This document shows positions 6,231 through 15,635 of a stretch of DNA of 54,776 nucleotides, piece by piece. The notes under the pieces were generated by a model, which was not told the origin of the DNA, did no database searches, and saw nothing but the letters and a program-made list of their open reading frames with translations. The position numbers were made by a program, and so were the translations under genes. This DNA is from Flammeovirgaceae bacterium (GTDB taxonomy: Bacteria > Bacteroidota > Bacteroidia > Cytophagales > Cyclobacteriaceae): positions 1 to 54,776 of the forward strand of contig JAHEKQ010000013.1 of NCBI GenBank assembly GCA_024638265.1, in the 5' to 3' direction. Position 1 is the first letter of the stretch. Each line of letters opens with the position of its first letter.

Positions 6231-8994
6231 AGACTACAATATTGATAATCTTCTTCGGCACGATGATCACCTTCTTTGGGTCATTTCCCTCCAGCCATTT
6301 TTGCACCACTTCTGATTTCAGGGTTTCTTCCTTCATAAAGTCCTGTGTGGCATCGAGTTGAAACTCAATTTTGGTACGAAGTTTACCGTTGATCATTATG
6401 GGGTATTCGTGAGCTTCCTCCTTTATGTATTGCTCTTCAAACCTGGGGAACGGCTGGTCGAGGATACTCTCCTGGTTTCCTGACTTTGCCCATAGTTCCT
6501 CGGCGATGTGAGGGGCAAATGGAGCTAAAACAATAAGAAGGGGCTCTAAAACAGCTCTCTTGTTACATTTCAAGCTACTCAATTCGTTCACACATATCAT
6601 GAACCCACTGACAGATGTATTAAAGGAAAGCCTGTCAATGTCTTCCTCTGTTTTCTTGATGGTTTTATGTAGGATCTTTAATTCATCCGAATTTGGCTCA
6701 TCTTCAGACAGCACAAAGCCCTTCTTGCTGTGAAATAAATTCCACAACTTCTTCAGAAATCGATGTACGCCGTCAATCCCGTTAGTATCCCATGGCTTTG
6801 ATTGCTCAAGCGGTCCCAGGAACATCTCATAAAGTCGCAAGGTATCTGCACCGTAGTCTTTGATAATGTCATCTGGATTAACAACGTTATAAAGGCGCTT
6901 GGACATCTTTTCAATTTCCCAACCACAAATGAATTTCCCCTCCTCGGTTTCGAATTCTGCATCGGCGAGGTCCGGTCTCCATTTCTTGAATGCTTCAATA
7001 TCCAATTCATCATTGCTGACAAGCTTCACATCTACATGAATAGGAACTGTATCGCGCTTGTCCTTGAGTCCCAGGGAAATGAATTTATTGGAATCCTTTA
7101 AGCGATGGGCAATACTGGACCTGCCCTGGATCATTCCCTGGTTCACCAGTTTTTGAAAGGGTTCCTCGTGTGAGATGAACCCCATATCGTATAGGAACAG
7201 GTTCCAAAAACGACTATATAAAAGATGCCCCGTGGCATGTTCGGTACCTCCAATATAAAGATCTACGGACTGCCAATAGTCAGCTTTTGATTTGGATACA
7301 AACTCCTCCTCGTTGCCTGCATCCATATATCGAAGAAAATACCAACTGGATCCCGCCCAACCAGGCATGGTTGTAGTCTCATAATCGTATTTTCCCTTAT
7401 ACTTCCAATCTTCAGCTCTCGCCAAAGGTGGTTCACCGGTTTCCGTAGGCTTATATTCATCGACATCCGGCAGGAGTAAAGGCAGTTCTTCATCCGGTAT
7501 CAGTTTAGGGATACCTTCATTAAAATAAATGGGTACAGGTTCTCCCCAATACCTTTGGCGACTGAAAACGGCATCACGGATTTTGAAATTGATCTTTTCT
7601 TTCCCAATTCCTCTTTTTTCCGCATCCCTGATTATTACTTCGATCGCCTTCTCCGAGTCCAAATCGTTTAGGATTCCAGAGTTAATGATTTTACCATGTT
7701 TCTTTTCAGTCGGATTTTCCAGTTCCTCCGTACCATCAATTACACAACGAATTGGCAGCTTAAATTTCGTTGCAAACCTGAAATCCCGATCATCAGATGA
7801 AGGGACGGCCATCACTACCCCGGTGCCATACCCGGCCAGTACGTAGTCTGCTACCCATAGCTCAACCTTTTCTTCGGTGTATGGATTGAGCACATAGGTT
7901 CCGGTAAATACTCCAGTTACCGATTTGGTCTCAGCCATTCGTTCGCGTTCTGATCTGTTTATGGCCGATTTCACATAGGCTTCCACTTTCTCTCTTTGCG
8001 AATCAGTGGTCAGTTCCGGGACCAGTTCATGTTCCGGAGCAATCACCATATAGGTTACCCCGTATATGGTATCAGGTCTTGTAGTGAAAGCGGAAAGTAA
8101 AATTTCAGAGTTGTCTACCTGGAATTTCAATTCACAACCGTTGGATTTTCCAATCCAATTTGATTGCATTTCTTTCATAGAAGTAGACCAGTCCAGATTC
8201 TTGAGGTTTTCAAGAAGGCGGTCCGCATAGGCAGTAATTCGCATCATCCACTGCCTCATCTTTTTACGCTCTACAGGATAACCACCCCTTTCACTGAATC
8301 CATCCTTTACCTCATCATTTGCCAGAACAGTACCTAATTCAGGACACCAGTTCACAACAGCTTCAGCGTGGTAAGTCAGACGGTACGAATTTAGAATATC
8401 AGATTTCTGCTTATCTGAAAAATCATTCCACTCACTGGCTGAAAATTCCAATACTTCTTCATCGCACGCCGCATTCACTTTGAGGTTACCCGCCGATTCA
8501 AACTCCTCAATCAGTTCATTTAAATGCCGGGCCTTATTAGACTCATTGTCATACCAGGCATTAAATAATTGACTGAAAATCCATTGTGTCCAGCGGTAAA
8601 ACGAGGGGTCACAAGTTTGAACTTCCCGATTCCAGTCAAAGGAAAATCCGATATTCCGTAATTGACTTTTATACCTTTTGATATTCTCTTCTGTGGTAAT
8701 TGCAGGATGTTGTCCAGTCTGAATAGCATACTGTTCAGCGGGTAGCCCAAAAGCATCAAAACCCATAGGATGGAGAACGTTGTATCCTTTAGCCCGCTTA
8801 TATCTTGAGACTATATCTGTGGCGATATATCCAAGGGGATGACCTACATGGAGACCTGCCCCGGAAGGGTATGGGAACATATCCAGTACATAGAACTTTG
8901 GCTTTGAAGAGTCATCGGAGGTTTTGTATACCTCGTTTTCTTTCCATTCCTTCTGCCACTTTTGTTCGATATCCTGGAAACTATAGTCGGTCAT
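6229..8994 (-). CDS. leuS: Leucyl-tRNA synthetase
   Basis: Class I synthetase that charges tRNA-Leu, cytosolic, 921 residues from the ATG at 8994. A TTG 15 bases upstream would add MKTQI but is not needed. The catalytic HIGH-type motif is HVGH (residues 49-52, after FPYPSGAGL), and KMSKR is at 696-700. The editing (CP1) domain lies around 230-420, with the threonine-rich TTRPDTIYG segment near 305. The connective region near 125-190 and the insert before KMSKR are longer than in proteobacterial LeuS, as is usual in Bacteroidota. The C-terminus KKIINIVV is normal. The stop codon touches a palindromic repeat. Confidence 0.97.
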   Translation of the reverse strand: MTDYSFQDIEQKWQKEWKENEVYKTSDDSSKPKFYVLDMFPYPSGAGLHVGHPLGYIATDIVSRYKRAKGYNVLHPMGFDAFGLPAEQYAIQTGQHPAITTEENIKRYKSQLRNIGFSFDWNREVQTCDPSFYRWTQWIFSQLFNAWYDNESNKARHLNELIEEFESAGNLKVNAACDEEVLEFSASEWNDFSDKQKSDILNSYRLTYHAEAVVNWCPELGTVLANDEVKDGFSERGGYPVERKKMRQWMMRITAYADRLLENLKNLDWSTSMKEMQSNWIGKSNGCELKFQVDNSEILLSAFTTRPDTIYGVTYMVIAPEHELVPELTTDSQREKVEAYVKSAINRSERERMAETKSVTGVFTGTYVLNPYTEEKVELWVADYVLAGYGTGVVMAVPSSDDRDFRFATKFKLPIRCVIDGTEELENPTEKKHGKIINSGILNDLDSEKAIEVIIRDAEKRGIGKEKINFKIRDAVFSRQRYWGEPVPIYFNEGIPKLIPDEELPLLLPDVDEYKPTETGEPPLARAEDWKYKGKYDYETTTMPGWAGSSWYFLRYMDAGNEEEFVSKSKADYWQSVDLYIGGTEHATGHLLYSRFWNLFLYDMGFISHEEPFQKLVNQGMIQGRSSIAHRLKDSNKFISLGLKDKRDTVPIHVDVKLVSNDELDIEAFKKWRPDLADAEFETEEGKFICGWEIEKMSKRLYNVVNPDDIIKDYGADTLRLYEMFLGPLEQSKPWDTNGIDGVHRFLKKLWNLFHSKKGFVLSEDEPNSDELKILHKTIKKTEEDIDRLSFNTSVSGFMICVNELSSLKCNKRAVLEPLLIVLAPFAPHIAEELWAKSGNQESILDQPFPRFEEQYIKEEAHEYPIMINGKLRTKIEFQLDATQDFMKEETLKSEVVQKWLEGNDPKKVIIVPKKIINIVV

Positions 8995-9141
8995 AATCTG
9001 TGTTTTCAAGCCGCAAAATTAACAGGTTCCAGTTTAAAACCATGGATTGGATTTGCATTTCAAGGTTACAGCGAATGGTTGTGGAGTTGAGCTTGGTGTT
9101 CTGAAAGTGTTATCCTATTTTCGGAGACAATTTTCTAATTC

Positions 9142-10017
9142 ATGATAAAGTACAATCCAAAAACCTGGTTTGACCTGATTTTCCACCAGTACAGCAGGAA
9201 TGTGATCAAAAGACTATTCCCGGCTCTCACATTTATGATTGTTTATACAAGTCTGCTGGTGTACGTCATTATTGATTACTTCGGGCTCGACTTTGAAAGC
9301 ACTACAACATTCCACTCAATACTCGGTATCGTACTTGGACTTTTCCTGGTGTTCAGGATGAATTCAGCATACGACCGTTGGTGGGAGGGACGAAAGCTTT
9401 GGGGCGCGTTGGTAAATAATACCAGGAATCTGTCGTTTAAGCTTCATTCCTTTCTGCCGGACGGCGATAACGAGAATCGGAAATATTTTGCATCTCAGGT
9501 CCACAATTTTGTGTTTGCCTTCAAGGAACACTTGCGTGATGGCGTAAAGTTTGAAGAAATGATAAATGTTGATGAGGGATTCGAGGACCGGCTCCGAAAG
9601 TCGGACCACAGGCCCAATTTGATAAGCTCTGAAATCTATCAGAAGGTAAACAGGTTGTACAAGGATGGTACGATTACTGGGGATCAACTCTTTTTGCTTG
9701 ACAAAGAACTTAAATCATTTTCAGATATACTCGGAGCCTGTGAAAGGATAAAAAATACGCCTATTCCGTACAGCTACAGTATGTACATAAAGAAGTTTAT
9801 TTTCACTTATATCATTACACTGCCTTTCGGCTTTGTTACACTCTTTTCCTGGCTTACCGTACCAATTGTTGGGCTGCTTTTTTACATTTTGGTAAGCATA
9901 GAGCTTATCGCTGAAGAGATCGAAGATCCATTCGGAACGGATGTAAACGACCTTCCAACTGATAATCTCAGCGAAAAGATTAAGAATAACGTTAATGAGA
10001 TTCTATTGCCCCGTTAA
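9142..10017 (+). CDS. Bestrophin family (RFP-TM) ion channel
   Basis: A 291-residue integral membrane protein of the bacterial bestrophin family, pentameric ligand-gated-like anion or cation channels. Typical marks are HQYSRNVIKRLFPAL at residues 15-30, FRMNSAYDRWWEGRKLWGA near 71-89 in the second helix region, NTPIPYSYSMYIKKFIFTY near 205-223, and the end IELIAEEIEDPFG near 255-267, where the family has its acidic calcium-clasp-like motif. Four hydrophobic segments are visible. Ion selectivity cannot be read. The gene shares TTAA at its stop with the convergent sugar isomerase-like gene. Confidence 0.88.
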   Translation: MIKYNPKTWFDLIFHQYSRNVIKRLFPALTFMIVYTSLLVYVIIDYFGLDFESTTTFHSILGIVLGLFLVFRMNSAYDRWWEGRKLWGALVNNTRNLSFKLHSFLPDGDNENRKYFASQVHNFVFAFKEHLRDGVKFEEMINVDEGFEDRLRKSDHRPNLISSEIYQKVNRLYKDGTITGDQLFLLDKELKSFSDILGACERIKNTPIPYSYSMYIKKFIFTYIITLPFGFVTLFSWLTVPIVGLLFYILVSIELIAEEIEDPFGTDVNDLPTDNLSEKIKNNVNEILLPR

Positions 10018-11009
10018 GCAAGCTTTTGCCTGAGTTCCTCGAGGATTTTTCTGATATGAGCAATATTTTCAGATTCTGGCATCTGTGACCCCTCATATTC
10101 TATACCAATATATCCCGTATATCCAGCAGCTTTGACAATCTTAAGCATCCGTTCAAAATCGATGGTACCGGTTTCCACATTACCACTACCGGTACAGATG
10201 AAGCTGTCGGAAGAAAAGTCAAAATTATGCCCTTTTGCACTTACACCTTTGGCGTATTTCATCATCTCCTCAATTCCCTGATAGTGGTCATAGAACTCGT
10301 TATCGGCTATCTTGAAATTCCCAAAATCAGGTAAAGTGCCACAGTAGGGGTTATTTACCTGTTCAATTACATTGGTAAGCCATTTGCCATTGGAAGAATA
10401 ACCACCGTGGTTTTCGACTATTATGTTGATTTCGTTTTGGGCACCATATTCGCATAGCTTTCCCAGGCCATCGATAGCCGCATCACTTACTTCCTCAGAG
10501 GTTCCTCGTCCATAGGCGTTTACTCTTATGCTATGACAGCCAAGGTACTTGGCCGCATCTACCCATTTGTGATGATTATCCACCGCCGTATTCCTATTTG
10601 TAAAGTCAGTATCTCCTAAGCCCCCTTCTCCATCAACCATAATCAGCACATTCCGGATTCCGTTATTATCAGTAATACCATTTAATTCCTGTAGATAACT
10701 GGAATCAGTCACCTTCCCTCTAAAGAAAGAGCTCACATATTCCACAGCGTTAATCCCCAGTTCTTTGGTTTTGAGAGGGAACTCAAGATTGGTAAATTCA
10801 TTGGCATTCAATGCCCTGTGAAAGCTCCATTCTGCAAGCGAGATATCAAATGACCATGGTGGGTTATCCGATGATGGCATTTCCATATGATCACCCTCAG
10901 TCGATTGCTCAGTCTTTGAACCACAACTCAATATACCGGGGGCCACCGCAAGTGCTCCTATAGTAATTCCGGTATTTTTAATAAATTTTCTTCGGTCTTT
11001 CCTGTTCAT
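10014..11009 (-). CDS. Periplasmic sugar isomerase/epimerase-like lipoprotein (AP endonuclease 2 TIM-barrel)
   Basis: 331 residues. The N-terminus carries a twin-arginine-like signal (DRRKFIKN at 5-12) and a lipobox (ILSCG, Cys29), so the protein is probably exported folded and lipid-anchored. The rest is a xylose-isomerase-like TIM barrel, the group annotated as sugar phosphate isomerase/epimerase: IIVENHGGYSSNGKWL near residue 195 and YIGIEYEGSQMPES near 300 hold the metal-binding acidic residues. A free phosphosugar substrate is unlikely in the periplasm. Homologous exported barrels in gut Bacteroides act on 3-keto-glycosides, so a lyase or epimerase role on oxidised sugars is possible. 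It is followed on the same strand only by the window's bestrophin overlap. Confidence 0.8.
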   Translation of the reverse strand: MNRKDRRKFIKNTGITIGALAVAPGILSCGSKTEQSTEGDHMEMPSSDNPPWSFDISLAEWSFHRALNANEFTNLEFPLKTKELGINAVEYVSSFFRGKVTDSSYLQELNGITDNNGIRNVLIMVDGEGGLGDTDFTNRNTAVDNHHKWVDAAKYLGCHSIRVNAYGRGTSEEVSDAAIDGLGKLCEYGAQNEINIIVENHGGYSSNGKWLTNVIEQVNNPYCGTLPDFGNFKIADNEFYDHYQGIEEMMKYAKGVSAKGHNFDFSSDSFICTGSGNVETGTIDFERMLKIVKAAGYTGYIGIEYEGSQMPESENIAHIRKILEELRQKLA

Positions 11010-11014
11010 ACGTT

Positions 11015-12010
11015 TTATAAATTAGAATATATTATTTCCGTACTGGAGAGTAATTCGTTTTCATTTCCTATTACTGAAAGTTTAACCTTGCCAGTTTCCC
11101 AGTCAATTTCAATCAAGCCAAAGCTGGGCTGCCGGATTAATTCACCTACCCTGTACCGATTAGGCTCAACATCAGAATCACCTCCCCAGGAATGAGTGAG
11201 GCCGCTTGATGTAAAATCTACAAGCCGATAGGGGAGACCTTCAAAGTCAGCAACCGAAAATTCAGAGATATGTCTGTCTCCACTGATAAACATGACTTTC
11301 TTGTCAGGGTATTTTGCGAGTAAATCCTTCATTCTCTGTTGAGCCGATGGAAAGTTGGACCACTTCTCGTAACCATGCTCATCAGAGAGGAATTGAATAC
11401 TGCTTGCAATAAGATGAAGTCTTGACTCGCTGCTGGCAAGTTGATTCTCCAACCACTGCCATTGTTCATCTCCAAGTATATCCCCATCCGGATTCATGGT
11501 ATATCGCGCCTCAGTAAGTGTATCTTCAATTAGTGGATCCCTGAAATACCGGGTATCAAGAAGAATTATTTTTAGCTCCTCAATATCATATGCATGGTAA
11601 ACTCCTTCATGATCATTGATGGGATGGTCCATGGTAAGGTCGAAGAATCGCATGAACTCCTTTTTGCTCTCAGTTTTCATGGAGAATTCTTTACCTCCAT
11701 CATTCAATCCATAATCGTGATCATCCCAGGTTCCTATGATAGGGAAGTTCTTAAGCATTTTCTGATAATCCGGATGTGATTTTTGTTGATCATACTTGTC
11801 CCTTAAAACACTCATATCATCCGAATCACCATAAATATTATCACCGGTCAGCAGCAACAGGTCTGGGTCAGAGTTCAGAATTTCAGCCCACAATTGATTT
11901 TCCGAATACTCACGACTGCAAGAGCCCGTAGCAATTTTAAGAGGTTTACTTTCCTTTACCTGGCATGAGAAGAAAATTATTGCAGGAAGTATAAATGTGA
12001 TTATTCGCAT
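11015..12010 (-). CDS. PhoD-like alkaline phosphatase/metallophosphoesterase lipoprotein
   Basis: A 331-residue exported enzyme with lipobox FFSC (Cys16). Metal-site motifs of the PhoD superfamily are clear: TGDNIYGD (55-62), GTWDDHDYG (93-101) and SGDRHISE (about 243). The family uses calcium and iron to hydrolyse phosphate mono- and diesters at the cell surface. The protein is shorter than classic PhoD (about 550), lacks the N-terminal Fn3-like domain and belongs to the compact Bacteroidota form. It lies 5 bases upstream of the sugar isomerase-like gene on the same strand, so the two form an operon, and it is divergent from the ABC exporter. Confidence 0.85.
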   Translation of the reverse strand: MRIITFILPAIIFFSCQVKESKPLKIATGSCSREYSENQLWAEILNSDPDLLLLTGDNIYGDSDDMSVLRDKYDQQKSHPDYQKMLKNFPIIGTWDDHDYGLNDGGKEFSMKTESKKEFMRFFDLTMDHPINDHEGVYHAYDIEELKIILLDTRYFRDPLIEDTLTEARYTMNPDGDILGDEQWQWLENQLASSESRLHLIASSIQFLSDEHGYEKWSNFPSAQQRMKDLLAKYPDKKVMFISGDRHISEFSVADFEGLPYRLVDFTSSGLTHSWGGDSDVEPNRYRVGELIRQPSFGLIEIDWETGKVKLSVIGNENELLSSTEIIYSNL

Positions 12011-12072
12011 AGGCTGAACTTGATTACAATAAATATATGATCAATCCGACAATAATAGGGTAATTTACCGCT

Positions 12073-13818
12073 ATGACCGAAACGAAAAAAAGCAAAATAA
12101 CGATTGCTCACGTCTTCCGGACACTTATCCGTCCCAGAATTTCACTTTTACTCCTGGGATTATTGTTGATCGTCGTAAACAGGGTCTCAGGATTGGTGTT
12201 GCCCGGAGCCACGAAGTACCTGATGGACGATGTTATTGCTAACGGCGATCTGGATACATTGAAGATAATCCTGATCGCTGTGGTGGGTGCCATCCTTGTG
12301 CAATCGATTACTTCATTTTTATTGACCCTGTTGCTGAGTGTTGAAGCTCAACATCTGATTGCCCGGATGAGGGTACAGGTACAGGAAAAAATACTTAAGC
12401 TTCCAATAAGGTATTTCGACAACAATAAGTCAGGTTCCCTGGTATCGAGAATAATGAATGATGTGGAAGGGGTAAGGAATATTGTAGGTACCGGATTGGT
12501 ACAATTAATAGGTGGATCATTAACAGCAATCCTGGCCTTCTACATGATGGTTAATATCAGTTGGCAAATGACTCTACTGGTACTTATACCGGTCGCAATT
12601 TTCGGTTTTATTTCCCTGAAGGCCTTCAATTATATTCGGCCGATTTTCAGGAAGCGGAGTGTCATCAATGCCGAGGTAACTGGAAGGTTAACGGAATCAC
12701 TTAATGGCATCCGTGTTATAAAAGGTTTCAATGCTGAAAAACAGGAAATATCCACTTTCAATGAAGGTGTGGAACGACTCTTTAATAACGTCAGGAAGTC
12801 ATTGACTACTACAAGCCTTGTAACAAGTTCCAGTACATTCCTGCTCGGACTAGCGTCGGTGGGTATTATGGGATTGGGTGGATACCTGATTGTTGACGGT
12901 TCTATGACAACTGGGGACTTCCTTTCATTTACCCTATTTCTTGGGTTCATGATTGCCCCAATCGTTCAGATGAGCAACATCGGTACCCAGATGACCGAGG
13001 CATTTGCCGGGCTTGACAGAACGGAAGAGATCATGAATGAAGCAACCGAAGAAGATTATATTGATAGCCAAAATGATCTCAAGGAAATCAGGGGCCATAT
13101 AGAATTCAAGGATGTTTCATTTGCCTATGATGGAGAGAAGAACGTGGTGGAGAATATCAGCTTCACGGCACCTCCCGGATCTGTCACCGCTTTGGTCGGT
13201 AGTTCCGGATCCGGAAAAACTACTATTGCCTCGCTGGCGGCATCATTTCTTCGTCCGAATACTGGATTGATCACTATCGATGGATTTAATCTCAGCAATA
13301 TTTCAATTAACGATTACAGAAGCAGGCTCGGTGTGGTCTTGCAGGATGATTTCCTTTTTGAGGGGACTATACGAGAAAACATTCTGTATCCACGGCCGGA
13401 CTCCAGTAAAGAGGATCTCCTTGGTGCTGTAAAGTCAGCTCATGTCAACGAGTTTACCGATCGGTTTGATGATGGATTGGATACTTTAATCGGGGAACGG
13501 GGTGTTAAGTTATCAGGTGGACAACGACAACGAATAGCTATCGCAAGAGCTATCCTTGCTGATCCGGCGATACTGTTGTTGGATGAAGCCACCTCTAACC
13601 TCGACACGGAAAGTGAGTCCTTTATACAGGAAAGCCTGTCGCAATTAATGAGAGGAAGAACAACACTTGTTATAGCTCACCGGTTGAGTACAATTCGGAG
13701 AGCTGATCAGATCCTCGTCATAGAAGAAGGAAATATTGTGGAGCGCGGTACACACGACGAATTGATACAAAAGGAAGGCAGATATTACGAGTTGTATACT
13801 TACCAGGCCCGAATTTGA
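12073..13818 (+). CDS. ABC exporter, fused membrane and ATPase domains (MsbA-like)
   Basis: A 581-residue half-transporter that would work as a homodimer in the inner membrane. Six transmembrane helices occupy about 20-310 and the nucleotide-binding domain follows: Walker A GSSGSGKT (376-383), Q-loop VVLQDDFLF (about 425), signature LSGGQRQR (480-487), Walker B ILLLDEATS (500-508) and H-loop AHRLS (about 535). The arrangement fits lipid or drug exporters of the MsbA type. The cargo cannot be told from sequence, and a housekeeping MsbA elsewhere in the genome is not excluded. Divergent from the PhoD-like gene. Confidence 0.9.
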   Translation: MTETKKSKITIAHVFRTLIRPRISLLLLGLLLIVVNRVSGLVLPGATKYLMDDVIANGDLDTLKIILIAVVGAILVQSITSFLLTLLLSVEAQHLIARMRVQVQEKILKLPIRYFDNNKSGSLVSRIMNDVEGVRNIVGTGLVQLIGGSLTAILAFYMMVNISWQMTLLVLIPVAIFGFISLKAFNYIRPIFRKRSVINAEVTGRLTESLNGIRVIKGFNAEKQEISTFNEGVERLFNNVRKSLTTTSLVTSSSTFLLGLASVGIMGLGGYLIVDGSMTTGDFLSFTLFLGFMIAPIVQMSNIGTQMTEAFAGLDRTEEIMNEATEEDYIDSQNDLKEIRGHIEFKDVSFAYDGEKNVVENISFTAPPGSVTALVGSSGSGKTTIASLAASFLRPNTGLITIDGFNLSNISINDYRSRLGVVLQDDFLFEGTIRENILYPRPDSSKEDLLGAVKSAHVNEFTDRFDDGLDTLIGERGVKLSGGQRQRIAIARAILADPAILLLDEATSNLDTESESFIQESLSQLMRGRTTLVIAHRLSTIRRADQILVIEEGNIVERGTHDELIQKEGRYYELYTYQARI

Positions 13819-13881
13819 TTAGCGGTATTGCCGATCTTTGCTTTTCTTCCTTTCTTTAAATTTCCACCACAGGATCAACCT

Positions 13882-15633
13882 ATGAAAGAGTTACTCTTAG
13901 GCTCCATTCTAAGCCTTTTAATTATTCCATCTGTCCAGGCTCAATACTCTCTTCAGGACCTGAAACCGTTTGAAGTGGGAAAGAATTGGCAAATAGCCGG
14001 CGATGTAAGGGCAGATATGGAAAAAGACCAGACCCTATATATCGAAAAGGGGACGGGTATCCTGGCCAACTTGCCCAACGAGAAACGAAGAAGCAACCTG
14101 TTGACAAGAGACAGTTTCGGAGACGTTGATGTATCCATGGACTTTATGATGGCCAGACATAGCAACTCGGGCATATACCTCATGGGTCGCTATGAGGTAC
14201 AGCTTTTGGACAGTTGGGGTGTAAGGAATCCCCGATACGGGGACCTTGGTGGAATTTACCAGCGCCGAAGGCCTGATGGATCACAGTTCGAGGGACATGC
14301 TCCCAGGATTAATGCAGCAAAAGCCCCGGGGACCTGGCAACATATTTACATATCCTTCAGAGCTCCCAGGTTTGATGCGCAAGGTAAAAAAACCGAGAAT
14401 GCGAAGATCCTCAAGGTGATTCTAAACGGATATACCATCCATGAGAATGTTGAATTAACTGGCCCTACCGGTGGGCCCATTTCTGAGACTGAAGCTGCAG
14501 AAGGACCAATCATGATCCAGGGAGATCACGGGCCTGTAGCTTTCAGAAAGTTTGAAATTAAGGAATTCAAAGACCCTGAATTTCATTTGAAAAACATCAA
14601 AAGAACGCTTTATCGTGGAGAGATCAGGCCATTACTAAATTTTAATTGGGAAGGTATGGAATCGGAAATCATGAAAGTGAATACAATCGACATCTCCGAT
14701 ATAAATGAGGAATTGGGCTGGGCCACGGTCCATGAAGGGGAATTGACCATTCCGGAAACGGGAAACTACACCTTCAGTCTTCAAGCAGGTGGTGAAAGCC
14801 AGCTCCTGCTTGATGGAAAGGAAGTAGTGGAGAAAAGTTGGGCCCGAACCCAGTGGTCCCCTAGAAATAATGGTCCTGTTATGTTGGAAAAAGGAGACCA
14901 CAGCTTTAAACTAATCTATTCCAAGGTGGATGGTTGGCTGACGAATGGATTGGACTTGTTCGTTGAATCGGATGATATAAGACGAAAGTCCATAAGCGGA
15001 GCCAAGGCAGGTATTGTGGGTGGCTCGGAAGAAGGCCCTGTTTACATATCTGCGGAGATTCCGAGGGTTCTTCGAAGTTTCACGGCCATCGATGACAACG
15101 GGACCGAGAAAGTATTAACCCATGTAGTGAATGTTGGTAGCCCCACGGGTATGCATTATACCTATGACACATCTACAGGACGACTTATCAAAATTTGGCG
15201 GGGAGGATTTTTGGATGCCAGTCCAATGTGGAATGGAAGGGGTAATGCCCAGTCAAAGAGCCTGGGAGTAGAATTAGTATTAAATAAAAATACATCTGTA
15301 CCCGAAGGATACAAATCCATGGGGTATGATATTAATAGTGACGGATATCCCACCTTTCGATATACCCTTAAAGGAAGTGAGATTACCGATCAAATAAGTA
15401 CAAATGGAAAATCAGTCACAAGGACCATTAGTGGAGCGTCTATTTCAGGATCGCGTGTTGTGATTTGCACTGCTCCTGAGATTGAGGAACAAGGTGACGG
15501 ATTATTTTCAATAAATGATAAGGAGTATTTTATCAGCTCTTATTCCGCCCTTGATCTTTCAGAAGAAAATGGTAAAAAAATACTATCCGCCAGCGCAAGT
15601 GGCAATACTCTAGTTTATACGATAATCTGGTAA
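13882..15633 (+). CDS. DUF1080 (3-keto-glycoside hydrolase-like) and PA14 domain exported protein
   Basis: 583 residues from the ATG at 13882; a TTG 54 bases upstream would spoil the signal peptide (MKELLLGSILSLLIIPSVQA). Residues about 22-220 form a concanavalin-like DUF1080 domain (NSGIYLMGRYEVQLLDSWGV, IMIQGDHGPVAFRKFEIKE). Residues about 255-345 look like a PA14 domain (TIPETGNYTFSLQAGGESQL LLDG). The last 200 residues carry the YDTSTGRLIKIWRGGFLDASPMW pattern seen in large DUF1080 and cytochrome-linked proteins of Bacteroidota and Planctomycetes. Some DUF1080 proteins hydrolyse or hydrate 3-keto-sugars. It overlaps nothing but lies 2 bases before the propeller-cupredoxin gene, a clear operon. 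Confidence 0.78.
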   Translation: MKELLLGSILSLLIIPSVQAQYSLQDLKPFEVGKNWQIAGDVRADMEKDQTLYIEKGTGILANLPNEKRRSNLLTRDSFGDVDVSMDFMMARHSNSGIYLMGRYEVQLLDSWGVRNPRYGDLGGIYQRRRPDGSQFEGHAPRINAAKAPGTWQHIYISFRAPRFDAQGKKTENAKILKVILNGYTIHENVELTGPTGGPISETEAAEGPIMIQGDHGPVAFRKFEIKEFKDPEFHLKNIKRTLYRGEIRPLLNFNWEGMESEIMKVNTIDISDINEELGWATVHEGELTIPETGNYTFSLQAGGESQLLLDGKEVVEKSWARTQWSPRNNGPVMLEKGDHSFKLIYSKVDGWLTNGLDLFVESDDIRRKSISGAKAGIVGGSEEGPVYISAEIPRVLRSFTAIDDNGTEKVLTHVVNVGSPTGMHYTYDTSTGRLIKIWRGGFLDASPMWNGRGNAQSKSLGVELVLNKNTSVPEGYKSMGYDINSDGYPTFRYTLKGSEITDQISTNGKSVTRTISGASISGSRVVICTAPEIEEQGDGLFSINDKEYFISSYSALDLSEENGKKILSASASGNTLVYTIIW

Positions 15634-15635
15634 CC

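Noticed and set aside
8995-9009. TTG extension of leuS
   Set aside because: The ATG at 8994 gives the usual LeuS N-terminus and no feature requires the extension.
13828-13881. TTG-start N-terminal extension of the DUF1080-PA14 gene
   Set aside because: It would place 18 residues before a clean signal peptide that begins at 13882.
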